The notes beneath the pieces are model-generated. The model saw nothing but the letters and a program-made list of their open reading frames with translations. It did no database searches and was not told the DNA's origin. This document shows, one piece after another, positions 1 through 11,640 of a stretch of DNA of 64,000 nt; the first letter of the stretch is position 1; the number at the start of each line of letters is the position of its first letter. The translations under genes and the position numbers were made by a program. Source of the DNA: Daucus carota subsp. sativus (taxonomy: Eukaryota; Streptophyta; Magnoliopsida; Apiales; Apiaceae); NCBI RefSeq assembly GCF_001625215.2, contig NC_030389.2:43079454-43143453 (forward strand). Reading direction: 5' to 3'.

Positions 1-400
1 GTTTTGGATTTATGATCTGATAAAGATTGTGGTTAAGTTGTATTATGCCTACACTCAATGAGTTTTAGAAATAATTACTATTCAAGTTTCTTTTTAAAAA
101 TCTATGATATTCTTACCAACTTATTTATCTTTTATGATTGTTCAAATATATGTATTGATTGGACCAAGATTGAACATGGCTCATTGAAAATGAGTTATTA
201 TAAATGAAATCAAATTTCATGAGTTAAGAAATAATTAGAATTCAAATTTATTCTTTAAAATCTATGATATTCTTACCGACTTGTTTATCTTTTATGGTTG
301 TTCAAATGTATGTATTGATTGGACAACTATTGAACATGATTCATTGAAAATGAGTTATCCTATGTGAAATCAAATTTGTTGTCCAACTCCTGTTATGTTT
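1..400. repeat. Direct repeat, left copy, with internal ~160-bp tandem duplication
   Basis: The first bases (gttttggatttatgatctga...) recur at 3901 with a few substitutions, so this is the left member of a direct-repeat pair flanking the BAH-PHD gene. Inside it a segment of about 160 bp is present twice, from about 68 and about 228. Both copies contain the phrases aatctatgatattcttacc and tgaaaatgagttat. The rest is AT-rich and noncoding. Confidence 0.75.
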
Positions 401-2035
401 CTTTCAAGCCATGCCAAAGTGAGAAGTGTGACCTAGTGTAAACAATTCAAAATTATAGGATGAAAAATTATATATTTTTCTTGTAGATAAAATTTAATTA
501 AGGATGATATTGAAATAAATTAATCATGTAAAAAATTTCTACATCGCTTAAATTTTAATGATATTTTTGAGAAATAAATAGTTCTAAGAAATAAGCTCAA
601 AATTGTTCAAAATTAAAACTCTTATTTTATTTTGTGCAAATTGGCATGTCATTAAAAATCAACGTTAACTTATCTAAACAACTTTCCAGAATATATAAAA
701 TTCCATTGAAAAATATTACTTAAATGAAATAGATTATTTATGAAATTCTCTTTTAACGGAAAATTCACTTTTAAATTTAACAAATGAGGGTCATTAAACT
801 CCCCACACTAATTAGAATCAAATCTTAGAAAATTTTTATCAAAAAAAGGAAAAAAGAAAAAATCTTAGAAAATTTGGTTGAAGACCATCAAACTTGAAAA
901 GGATTACTCGAATTAGCATGACCATTAACCACAGTTGTAATCACTCTTTTAGTTTCAGAATTTGCGGTATGCTATTGAATTTTAATTTATTATCATTTAG
1001 TTTGTTGATTTCTCTATTTATTGAGATTAGTAGAAATAAAAATTCTAGATAGCTCAAGTAGGCTGGCTTGTTGTTATCCCTTTTAAAAAACGTAAGTGCA
1101 CACTTAATTATCTGGCCTTCTTTTTATAAGAAAATAAATACACAAACATCTTAACACAAAAATTAATGTGAGACAACAGAGTCAAATGTCAAGTTCATCC
1201 CCTTTTTAGACAACTCTTCATTATTTTTTTTAATAAATTGACATATAAATCATATCATAATAACTTTATCTTTAATACTAAATTGAAACTTACTTTTTAT
1301 TTTTAAAAATATTGTAAATAATATTTCATTTCTTTTAATTATTCAAAGTTTAAATTAGGAATGAAAAGAAAAAATAATAAATTAAGGAATGCGAACATCT
1401 TGTGAAAGGCATAAATCTTGTGAAAAAATAATAAATTGAGGCATAAACAACTTGTGAAAAAATAATAAATTCAGGATGTCAAATCGATAATAATGAAGAT
1501 TTGTTAATATCTGAGCTTAGTGGCCTCTTTTTTTTTGGATATATAAATCATAATCTGTAACGGTAAATTTTAATTTTATATGCGCAATGTAGTGAAGTTA
1601 AGATAAAATCTTCTATGATAAATGTTTTAATTTTATGTATTGAGTAGAGATTACTAAAAACACATAATAAACTAACAGATCTCAAGTGCCCTAATAATCC
1701 CTCATTTATAAATTCCAAAAAGATTTCATATAATATCTTAATAATATCATCATATCTTTAAGCATATTTAAAATCTTGATTAAATACATGAAGATAATTA
1801 ATTAAAATCAATATTGAAGAATACCCAACAATATTATTTCAATGCGAATTTAATACACCCGGATACATAATTAAAATATTTCTAATAAATTTGAATTGAA
1901 TACACTAGTAAGATTCTAAATTATAAATTATATCAAGAATTAACACACTTTTCTCCCCACTATACTAAACTACTCAGTCTTTAACAACGTTTCCTCACAA
2001 AATTGGTGTTTTTTATTAGAAAGGTTTAACTTTCA
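401..2035. other. AT-rich noncoding region upstream of the BAH-PHD gene
   Basis: No protein-like frame was recognised on either strand. The stretch is strongly AT-rich. A short phrase around ttgtgaaaaaataataaatt is repeated at about 1380-1470. It presumably contains the promoter of the BAH-PHD gene, but no motif is clear enough to call. Confidence 0.5.
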
Positions 2036-3524
2036 ATGGCAAATACAAAAGATGTCAACCAAACTCCATTTCTTACACTGTTAGAGGAAGCAACCAAGTT
2101 ATCAAAGGTGATCTCTCTATTTCCCCTCCTCCTCTCCCTTCATCCACATCTCTCCCCCTCATTTTCTCACCCTCATCCCTCTTTCCCTCCCCTTCTCTCC
2201 ATTTTTCTCTGACTTCATCCTCCCCCTCCCCCAAAACATTAGATACGATGTGTGCTATAATTTGATTGTTGATTCATCATGGTTTGTGTTGATGTGTCCA
2301 ATTACATGATACATCACTTTTGTAGTTTATATGGTTATTTTTTTGTTCTACCTGCCTTTGTGGTCCGGGTCTTATTTGGGCAGCAAGTCCTCTTTACCAT
2401 AATGATTTTTATTCTTTTTGGTTTTAAATTCTAATAAGAATTTTTAACACATAAAATTTCTTTTTATCAAAAATTTTTGTTGGTAAAAGTGCAAATTAAG
2501 TTCTCTTTTCTATGAAACTCTTAATTAAAGAGAGTACCGGATGTATATGATTTTTTTTATTTGTCCCAAGTTTCAAAACATGAATACATTTCTTGTTTCA
2601 TAAGCATAATTTTTGTCACTGTAAAGTTATTTGTGGTCAAATTTTTGCCGTTGAAAAGTGTATGTGAATATACATGTTGGCCTCGAGGAGGAAGTGTATT
2701 GTTTTTCATATCGATGAAATTCTTGATGTTATGTAGCTGGGGATTGCGTGCTTATGCAACCTTGTGAGCCTAATAAGCCACCCTATGTTGCTCGCGTGGA
2801 GAAATTAGAAGCTAACAACAAAGGTGAAACTACTGTCGAAGTAAGATGGTATTACAGGCCCGAGGAGGCTATTGGTGGCAGAAGACAGTTTCATGGGGAA
2901 AAGGAAGTGTTCCTCTCTGATCACTATGATTTCCAAGTGCCGAGACCATTATAGGAAAGTGTGTTGTGCACTCGTTTAAGGCTTATTGTGAGCTTGACCA
3001 AGTTGGTGTTGAGGATTACTACTCTCGCTTTGAGTACATAGCTTCCACCGGAGAATTTACATTGGATCGCGTTGCAGTGTGAGCATTTTATAACTCTTCC
3101 TGGTTAATATATATTTCCCTCATTTTTTTTGACAACTTTTTTGCATATTATAAACTGAAGGTTCTGCAAGTGTGAAATGCCATACAATCCTGACCAGCTA
3201 ATGATCCAGTGCGACCAATGCCAAGACTGGTATGACCATTAAATTTTTCTATATATGTTAATTCTAATTAGTTTCTATATGCAATATCTTTGTTATTAAT
3301 AGTTTGAAATCAAATGTCCATATGCTAGAGCTGCTCCTTTTTAATAGAAAATTTTCAGGATGAAGCCTTACCATAGTCTGGTTTACTGGATAAGTGGACT
3401 TATATTTATATGCATTTTCTTAGATTTTGTACACTCTATTTGTAGGTACCATCCAGCTTGCGTCAAAATGACAAGTGCTCGGGCAAGGCAGCTGAGCAGC
3501 TATGTCTGTGATGAGTGTGCCTGA
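2036..3524 (+). pseudogene. EBS-like: BAH-PHD histone reader, EBS/SHL-like, with two one-base lesions
   Basis: Four exons can be read by homology: 2036-2107, 2737-3078, 3161-3229 and 3446-3524, each joined by GT...AG introns. The conserved frame runs from SYTVRGSNQVIK (exon 1) through [16 protein letters not shown] and IGGRRQFHG (BAH domain) to FCKCEMPYNPD, CDQCQDW and WYHPACV, ending in CDECA and a stop. The last part is a complete Cys4-His-Cys3 PHD finger. Plant EBS and SHL proteins of this architecture bind methylated histone H3 and repress flowering genes; that role is family knowledge. Two frame breaks are visible. The only upstream ATG (2036) is one base out of frame with SYTV after an AAAA run at 2047-2050, and one base is missing near 2936 between the FQ codons and the TIIGKC block. 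Both are one-base losses at A runs, so this is either a young pseudogene or uncorrected sequence. Confidence 0.85.
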
Positions 3525-3900
3525 TTTGAAGAACTCTCCTTGCTACACATAAGCATTTTGACCTCTTTTTGTACTTTCATGTACCTCTTTTTTCTTTTCT
3601 TCTCTGTGTGATGTAGTTAGTGTTATGCATTTCTCACAACTTAGTGTTGCTTGCATTTCTTAACACCGATTTGAGGGTCATCGGATGTTATCATTTCTTA
3701 ACAATCTTTTGTATGTTGAACTAATGAGAAAGTAAAATCACTAAACGTCTATCCTAGAATCCTTAACAATCACATGATCTGATTCTTATACATGATCTTA
3801 ACATGCTGATTATCTTTGTAGGTGGCCTTTAAATGCTCAACCCCATATTTGCAGGTCTATGTGATTGTAGAAGGAGCCCCTACCTGGTGCATTAGCAGGT
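3525..3900. other. 3' flank of the BAH-PHD gene
   Basis: AT-rich sequence after the TGA at 3522-3524. No further exon was recognised. It leads directly into the right direct repeat at 3901. Confidence 0.5.
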
Positions 3901-4150
3901 GTTTTGGATTTATGATCTGATAAAGATTATGGTTAAGTTGTATCATGCCTACATTGATCAATGGGTTAGAAATAATTAGGATTCGAGTTTCTTCTTTAAA
4001 ATCTATGATATTCTTACCAATTTGTTTATCTTTTATGATTGTTCAAATATATGTATTGATTGGACCAAGATTGAACATGGCTCATTGAAAATGAGTTATT
4101 TTAAGTGAAATCAAATTTCATGAGTTAGAAATATTTAGAATTCAAGTTTA
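3901..4150. repeat. Direct repeat, right copy
   Basis: Near-identical to the start of the window: gttttggatttatgatctga followed by the aatctatgatattcttacc and tgaaaatgagttat phrases. Only one of the two internal ~160-bp subunits is present. Together with the left copy it brackets the BAH-PHD gene at a spacing of about 3900 bp, consistent with a tandem duplication of the block extending to the left of the window. Confidence 0.75.
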
Positions 4151-4935
4151 TTCAAGTTTCATGGCGATTGAAAAAAAGAAAGAAGAAAATACTAACAAGC
4201 ATAGGATGCTTGCATGCATCTAATTAATTAACTAAATAAGAATTTGAGGAGTAATATTTTCAATCTAGAAAAAATAAAAAGTCAGGGGCCAAATATTGTA
4301 TTTATAAAATTTTAGAAGAGCAAAAAAGAAATATAAACTCAGATCAAATGATATTATCTGCGGTCAATTGTTGTTTCATCACTATGTCACAACATTTTTT
4401 TCCTTTAAATGACAAAACAAATGTAATACAAAAGGCACAATTAGCCGGGGGAGAAGTAAGGCAGTACATCTTGTACCAGAAAAAAGATTTGGAGTTAGCC
4501 GTTTTTACATTAATATAAAACATTTGTTCCAATATAATATAATATATGACTAAATGATTATTTAGTCAATCATCTATAATCCAAGTATTTAATCAATTTT
4601 TTATGATACTCATTATGAAAAATGCTAATTCCAGCATGTCATTGTCTTTGACAGAAGTAAAATTTCAAGCATTTAAAATCTAATGAATGGAAAAAAAATC
4701 TAATGAATGGGATATATTTTCCCACTTCAATCATTTTTCTCCAAATTGTGCAATTATTTTAGGTTAGAAAAAACTAGCATATGTACTTACATCTTTAAAA
4801 GTAGCTGTAATTAGTGACCTTTAATTTCCACAAGTTAAATTTAAAAAAAATTCATGAGTACAAATTGACAACTTCGATCAATTTTTATATCAAACACAAA
4901 AATGAATTTGGTAAATCAAGACATCATATGCTCAG
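4151..4935. other. AT-rich spacer between the BAH-PHD block and the cullin array
   Basis: No coding or structured feature recognised. Similarity to the repeated cullin flank begins near 4936, where atataactttatt matches the sequence before A2, A3 and A4. I therefore place the left edge of the cullin array there. Confidence 0.5.
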
Positions 4936-5421
4936 AAGAAATATAACTTTATTAATTTTTTCACGGTAGTCCGAAAATTATTTAAACTAATTAAAGTTAT
5001 TAAAATAGTAAATGATTAGTGCATTATGTCAGGATCCGAGGGAATTAAATAGTTAGCATTCTAATTTCAAGTGCATTTATTTCTTCCACTTTTCACATAT
5101 CGAGAATTAGTAAAAGAAATGCTTAAATTTTCGTTGTCTGCTTGCTGGTTTTTCACAGACAAGCCTTACTTCTGTTGAAGAAAACCATATATCAGGTGTT
5201 AACCAGTCGATGGAAATTTTACACCATTGTAGCTATAAGAGAGTTGATCAGAGAATATGGCTCAGATCCCGAATAAGCAAGCATTTATCCTTTACAGATC
5301 GCAAATATTCAAAAAAAAGAGACAAATTTATGCTTTAAAAGGAAAATTATTCAGAGTACTATACTCCAACAGAAAATAAAGATGAGCTGAAGATATCTGG
5401 TAATAGCCTGAAGTTGCAGAG
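4936..5421. other. 3' flank of A1
   Basis: Noncoding sequence closely matching the 3' flanks of A3 (43870-44355) and A4 (55840-56321), including the phrase ttttcacagacaagcctta. It contains short open frames that differ between copies and are not supported as genes. Confidence 0.6.
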
Positions 5422-8371
5422 TCAGGCAAGATATCGGTACAAGTTTCTTCGAGTGCCATCCCTCTCCAAATATTCACGCTCAATCAAATCTTCAATTCTT
5501 TTTCCAATCACTATAGGGTCCGGCAGAAATCTTGACTGCAGATGCTTTGTGACCTCCACAATGATATCAGTATGATCCAGCACTAGCCTTGATTTCATTA
5601 TCCGTACTATTGCAGCATCAATATGATGCTTTCGGTTTTTCTCCACCCTCTGCCTTATCTCTAGTTTTTCAGAATCAGAATCCTTTTGAGCAGAAGCAGT
5701 TCTTATAGTTAGTTTGTACCTTTTGCCAGTGAAATTTTCATTCACGGAAAATAAGTCCCCCTCACTGACATCCTTGGTGTCCGGATCTTTATTCAGTACA
5801 TTCTTTCCCTCGACACAAGCCAAGGAGTGCAGGCTCCTCTTTAAGTCTGATGGAGAGATCTCTGTAGCCTCCTCGATCTCTCTATAGCTATACTGATCAG
5901 CATTATTGAACATCATGAGGACACACATCTGATAAGTGGATACAGTCAACTGATGCTCTTGCCCCTTCCCAAAGATTGCCTTCAAGACAGCTGTGCCCAT
6001 GTTTGTTTGCCAAGACAATCTACGGCCTGCATGAATTCCTAGGTAATAAGAGCGGAACTTCTCACAGAGAGCTGAAATTTCGGCTGGCAGGTTGCAAGTG
6101 ACAGTGGGCTGGGGAGGCCATGACCCTGTCGTCATAACTTGGACAACCAATGTAGGACTGTTTACCAGCTCAGCATCATGGGCCCAATAGAACCCCTGCA
6201 TTGTTTCTTGAGAAGTTACCATATCCGCGAGCATTCTTTCTAATTTTAAGGTGAACTGATATCCAAATTCAGCCTTTAGCATAAGAATCAGACTTCTCTC
6301 AGCATTTTCAGAAACATATTTTCCTGATAACAGCCGTTGAGCTAAGTGTTGCTTATAGTATTTCTCAAAAACATCTTTCTCCTTTAAGTAACGGAGGAGC
6401 ATCACTATCTTGTTAAGGGCAGCCTCAACATTCTCCTCACTGACTGCCTTCAGACCTTTCCTCAGTGTATGATCCAGAAACAATGAGACGAATTCAGCAG
6501 AGTGAGGATTCAGATTAAAGATGCTTTCAAACGACGAATCAAAAGCATTTTGAAATGTCTTATCATCGCTAAATGCCAGATATATTATATTATCATATTT
6601 CTCCTTGACATCAAGAGGAACTTAACAAACTTTACACTGGATTTCTTGCCCCTTTCCATATCAGTAACAAGCTGTTCACCGGTTTCTCTGAGTGAGAAGC
6701 CATCACAGCTCCATCATTGAAAGACCATCTGGAACCCCCGCAAACAAATTGTACATTTTTCTCAGGCTCCTCAAGCTTGTCACCCATAAGCATATTCACT
6801 AAGCCTGGCGTATCCAAAAGCCTGGTCTTAATTTAGGGGACAGTAAAACGACGTCCCTCCAAAGATCCATGCCAAGCTTAAGTACAGGGGTTTTTATGGC
6901 TATCTGGAATATAAGTCCTGTCCATGTAACTCAGAATGTCATGATCATCTGCAAAGCTTCTTATGATCAACCCAATTTCTGTGGACTTCCTCCAGAAACA
7001 ACTCATCTTTGGCCTCTTCTAAACCTTTTGAAATCTCTTTTAGGTGGTCAGTCATAGTGGACTCTACCCCTGTATACAGCATCTCGCCAAAGTTGTGCAA
7101 TACCATTTCATATGCATCTCTAAGACAATGAAGAAAACATATAAGAAACATCATCTTGCAGACTTTGCAGTCACAAGGCATTGCATATATGAGTCTGTAA
7201 ACTTCGAGGCAGTATCCAGATATCACAATAATCTTTGCAGATTCTAACATACACAATTTTAATGAAATTTTACGAGCAGAAAGGTAAATGATGCAGTTAT
7301 AAATGCAATTTTAATGAAATATTGTGAGCAGAAAGGTAAATGGTGCAACTACAAATGCAATTTGAATGAAATCTTACGAGCAGAAAGGTAAATGATGCAG
7401 CTACAATGGCAATTTTAATGAAATCTTACAAGCAGAAAGGTAAATGATGAACATCTTCAACAATGCAAAAAATTTGATGGTAAGAGCTAGTGTGTGTCAA
7501 GTAGATCAAAAGCTCAGCGAAAAACCCTAGTTAAACAAAGAGAGGGAGCTTGAGTTGGGAATTAATATGCAAGGTTATTGTTATATTTCTAGAATGCGTC
7601 TCTCAAGTGCAAATTGCTATATATTTAACCTCAGCCCGATTTCCTTTTTTGTTATGAAATATATCATTTAAGAATTCTGTATCAATTCTTCAATCGTGTA
7701 TTGTAATAATAGAACAACGTTATAATTGTCCACATGTGATAATGGGTAACATTAGCTTAAAAGTATCATGGCCCGATTCTTTTTTCTATATGACATATAC
7801 CATTTAAGAATCGATTTTGTATCAAATTCAATTGTTTATAATTAAAGTGTGACAATGGATAACATTAGTTTAAAAGTATTACTGCAAGAAACAATTTCCC
7901 AAATCAAAACTCCATGTGTCTATCACATAATTTTCCAATAGGGTGATTCTTCAATATCTAATTTAAAATTATCTCATTTTTATATATCTGCGGACTGATG
8001 GAATTAATGGGAAGTCCCAGATATGATAAATGTTTACAGATGTTTCAAGACTAGTAGCAAAATACACTTTAAGATCCTGTTACATGTATCAGAGTGAATA
8101 ACAATCAACAAGATGCAAGCAACTTTGACAAACATAAACAAGAGAAATGCAGTAGCAAACAATTCACTGGTGCAACTGAAAATCAATGCAAAAGAGTAAA
8201 TAAGTGAAAGATTGAGGCTTACCTATAGAGTTCCTCGTAGCTAAGACGAAAAGCATTGTAATTGTAGATTTCACTGATAGCATGCTCCAATTTTTTCCAA
8301 ATCTTCTCGGCATACTTGGCATCAACAACCTTGCGCCTCTTAAATTTTTGTTCCTTCCGATTAATATCCAT
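5422..8371 (-). pseudogene. CUL3-like: CUL3-like gene A1, frame broken by clustered small indels
   Basis: Exon 1 is 8371-8223 (ATG at 8371, 50 codons, ending LSYEELYR across the splice). The intron is 8222-7120 (GTAAG donor, CTTAG acceptor) and exon 2 is 7119-5422. It is a short CUL3, the scaffold of BTB-adaptor E3 ligases. Exon 2 keeps EKDVFEKYYKQHLAQRLL (RBX1-binding region), the neddylation context IVRIMK and the C-terminus YRYLA. From 5422 to 6483 the frame is open. Between about 6610 and 7240 there are at least ten one- or two-base differences from A3, for example atcaagagg for atccaagagg, acactgg for acagg and gagtgag for gaggtgag. Nearly identical sequence lies on both sides. A1 lacks the 7-bp duplication seen in A3 and A4. 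The cluster looks more like poor base calls than decay, so A1 may be intact in reality. Confidence 0.85.
7255..7450. repeat. 52-bp minisatellite in the A1 intron, ~4 copies
   Basis: Units start at 7255, 7307, 7359 and 7411 (last one partial). Each contains the core gagcagaaaggtaaatg or aagcagaaaggtaaatg followed by atgca or gtgca. The array sits just upstream (in genomic terms) of the exon 2 acceptor side of the intron and recurs in all A copies. B copies have only two units. Confidence 0.85.
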
Positions 8372-8828
8372 CTCTTCAACTCTTAACTCAATCTACGGAT
8401 GTACCATTCGGAAAATGAACTCGATCAGCACAATCATGTAGTACAAAATTGATCAGAATTGAACTGACTTTAACATAAACACTTTTTTTTAAGGAGAATA
8501 CAGACACAACACAATCATACCATACAAAATTCTTATGCATGTAATTAATCAGTCTAAGAAAGAACAAGAATTAAAGAAATGATCAGAATTTTTTTTTAAA
8601 CAGATTGTACTTGAGGAAAACACCAACCTGCTCTAGCTCTTTTCAATGTAAATTGGTACTTAAAATATTGAACCTTGCTTTGAAATCTTGTAAGTTGCAG
8701 AGAATGAACTCAAGAAATCCTTTAATTTAGTTGAGTACGTATTCACTTTAAGAGTAATGCTCCCTACATAAAATTACAAAATTTGTTACTTATGGATTTC
8801 AAAAGATGATATAAACGCTTAAGAAGTA

Positions 8829-8996
8829 CTCCCTCGGTCCCATTCACATTTCTATTTTTGTTGGTCAAACTGAAAATTTATATCTTAAAGTTTATTTAAA
8901 ATTATTTCTAATGATATATTTTTAATTTTTACAGTATCAATTAATAAAATATTAATAAATTTCAGTCAAACTTTAGTCAATTTGAGACGGAGGGAG
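8829..8996. mobile_element. Stowaway-like MITE, internally deleted
   Basis: The left end CTCCCTCGGTCCC and right end GACGGAGGGAG form inverted termini flanked by TA on both sides, the signature of Stowaway (Tc1/mariner) MITEs. Compared with the copies at 47772 and 59739 it has lost about 34 bp inside the right half. Confidence 0.8.
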
Positions 8997-8999
8997 TAA

Positions 9000-10271
9000 T
9001 GACTAATGCATGCTAACTACACAAAATTACAAAATCAGTTACAACTTTTCTAAAGAGTGATGTGTCTATCCATATCCAAGTATAAAGTAGTATTAATTAA
9101 GATGTCGGTCATTTTTCTCATGCATGTTTCTCATTTTATTTAAATATATTTTAATTTGTTTTATTTATAATTTTTTCTTTCATGTTCTCATTATACATAA
9201 ACAGTTTAAGATGAATATTATTTTGTTAATTTTTTTTGCCACATGTTATTTTATATTTACCGTACATAGTTATTAATCTTTATATATTATTAAATTCATT
9301 TCACAAGTAACAAGCATATATCATAAAAGTTCATGGTATAACATTTTTATAAAATAATATAACTAGAATAAAAGGAAAATAAAATCTTGACAATAGAAAT
9401 ATGATCAACTTTGTCATGATAGTCGAAAATTATTTAAACTAATTAAAATTATTAAAATAATAAATGAGAAGCGCAACAAAATAACAAAAAAAAATCAAAC
9501 GACTAATAACTAATTCAAAAAGATACATATCAAAAGATTTTATGTACTTAATCATATTCATAATTTAAAATAAGGAATTACAACAAATCTGCATTATTTA
9601 TGGTTTATTTTGCTAGCTCCTTTACTTTGAGATTATCTTCAATTTTTAATTTATGTTTAAATATTTAAATTGTAATAATAACCTATAATGGCATTAAATA
9701 TGTGAGGATCAGAGGGAATTAAATAACTAGCAATCTAGCATTATTGTTTATAAGATGCATTCTGTTCAATATCCTCCTATTTCTCATTTGTGACTTCCAC
9801 ATTACAAGTTTGATCTCATTTTGTAAGAACTCCAAGTAATTGTTACAAGAAATGTTCAAATTTTCGAATGTGTTAATTTGTTTTGTTTGTCTAATTTATT
9901 TATAGTGTTGACCTTAACCATCAGGATTGGTCTGTATACAAGACTGATCAACAGCAAGCTTAATGAAGGACTACATAATCACTATTACTAAGCCTGTGAT
10001 ACAAGGAATACCATACTTACCTCAGACAAGCTTCCTTCTGTTAAACATATTGCCTGTAATATGAAGTTTTATGCCATGTAGCTAAAATTGAGTTGATCAG
10101 AGAAATTGGCTCAAACACCCGAATAAGCATAGAAAATTAATCCTTTACGGCTTGCAAGTTGCAAAGATTCAAAAATATATTTATGTTAAATGTGAAATAA
10201 AATTGGTGTACAATACTCCAACGATAAACAAGGTGACTTGAAAAAATTCTAGTGTCATCCTAAAGTTGTAT
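9000..10271. other. Spacer between A1 and relic C1
   Basis: AT-rich 5' flank of A1 running into the 3' flank of relic C1. The paralogue 3' flank phrase gaggatcagagggaattaaa lies near 9706. No gene recognised. Confidence 0.6.
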
Positions 10272-11046
10272 ATAAGGCAAGATCGGTACAAGTTTCTTGC
10301 TGTGTCGTGCCCATCCAAGTACTCACACTCAATCAAATACCTTATTCTTGTCTCCATCAATAAGGGTTCACCTGAAATCTGAACTGCAGATGCTTTATGA
10401 CTTCTGCAATAAATTTTGTAGCCTGCTTTTAACGCGATGGAAGGATATCTGTAGCCTGCTTGATCCCTTTATGTACTGATCAGCACCATTGAATGAAGAT
10501 CATGAGGACACACATCTCATATGTAGATACATTCAGCTTATTTCTCTGCGCCTTCCCAAAAGCTGCATTTTAAGTCCAAAGTGCGCATGTTAGTTTGCCA
10601 AGACAACAGCCTGGGTGCGTTCCTAGATAATGAGAGCGGAACTTCTCACACAGAGCTGACGTTGCAGCTGGCAGGTTGCAAGTGACAATGGGCAAGATCT
10701 TAATATATATTGTCATTTGTAAATTGAGGTAGTTCCGAACTCTTTATTTCTTCACTTCGACGTATCAGCTTTCTTTAAGTAGTCCTCACAATCACAGTGT
10801 TCATTAAGCTTCCAAAACTAGATCTTGTTGAACTCATCAAGAAATAAAAAGATAGCTCAAAATAATCCCTGTAGGCTGCATGTCCTAACTCTTATGACAT
10901 AATTCCTTTTTGTGTTTTATAATATTTGACTCCCGTAATCGGACCGAGACGATATCATCTGATCAAGAAGTCATTTATTTGGTTTGTGCCACTTCATAGT
11001 TGATTAATCTTGCCAACGTTGTGCAATACCATATTATAAGCATTTC
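10272..11046 (-). pseudogene. Decayed CUL3-like relic C1
   Basis: On the minus strand this retains cullin exon 2 landmarks in the correct order with large losses. The C-terminal end lies near 10275-10310 (caagatcggtacaagtttct). The region of CEKFRSYYLG and the preceding NLPAE is recognisable at 10620-10690. The beginning of exon 2 (MVLHNFG region and splice site) is near 11010-11046. The middle of the exon is deleted or unrecognisable and there are many stops. Sequence upstream to about 11640 resembles the region before exon 1 of A and B genes, so the relic came from a whole duplicated gene. It is non-functional as a cullin. Confidence 0.8.
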
Positions 11047-11640
11047 TGAAACATTAAAGAAAACATATTAGAAACATCCTCGTTTGTATAAAAAGTTGTT
11101 AGCAACAGAAATTGGGCTGTACATAGGAATTAGTAACATGAAAAAAGGGATTAAACTGGACGATACTAGCTCATAAAGTGGATTTTATAATCTATTTATT
11201 AAATTTCTTTTTCAACATGTATTCCATCATCAATTCATCATGTTATCCCAAGTGCAAGAAGATTTTAGAATTCAGCTAAAAGATCTTGATAGGCATCGGA
11301 AGATAAACATAGACAACCATCCCGGAGTGAGTTTACAATTGGATAGGCCCAGCAGAGTGCTTTCACCGTTTGTATTTTTTTCGATCTCCAGTTGCACCTA
11401 ATTATTTAGTGAAATTCAGACACAACACAATCATACAGTACAAAATTGTTAAAAGGAAAAAAAAGTGAACTGATACAAATACTAATATGCATGTAAATAA
11501 GTCAAGAAAGAACAAGAATGAAAGAAATGATCAGCAGAAAAATGTTAATAACATTGTAATTAAGAAAAAGACTAATCCGGGCTAGCTTCTTTAAAGGTGA
11601 ATTAGTGAAAGACTGCACCTTTCTTTAAAAGTTTTTGAGT

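Noticed and set aside
2561-2767. 68-codon plus-strand frame before the BAH exon
   Set aside because: Lies in the intron and overlaps the acceptor of the BAH exon in another frame; no homology.
7255-7450. Regular repeats resembling a CRISPR array
   Set aside because: Repeat units are contiguous and diverged with no unique spacers, in a plant intron. It is a minisatellite.
8164-8379. 71-codon minus-strand frame at cullin exon 1 (also at 22566, 47107 and 59073)
   Set aside because: Reads the exon in the wrong frame. The correct frame starts at the ATG at 8371 and gives the CUL3 N-terminus.
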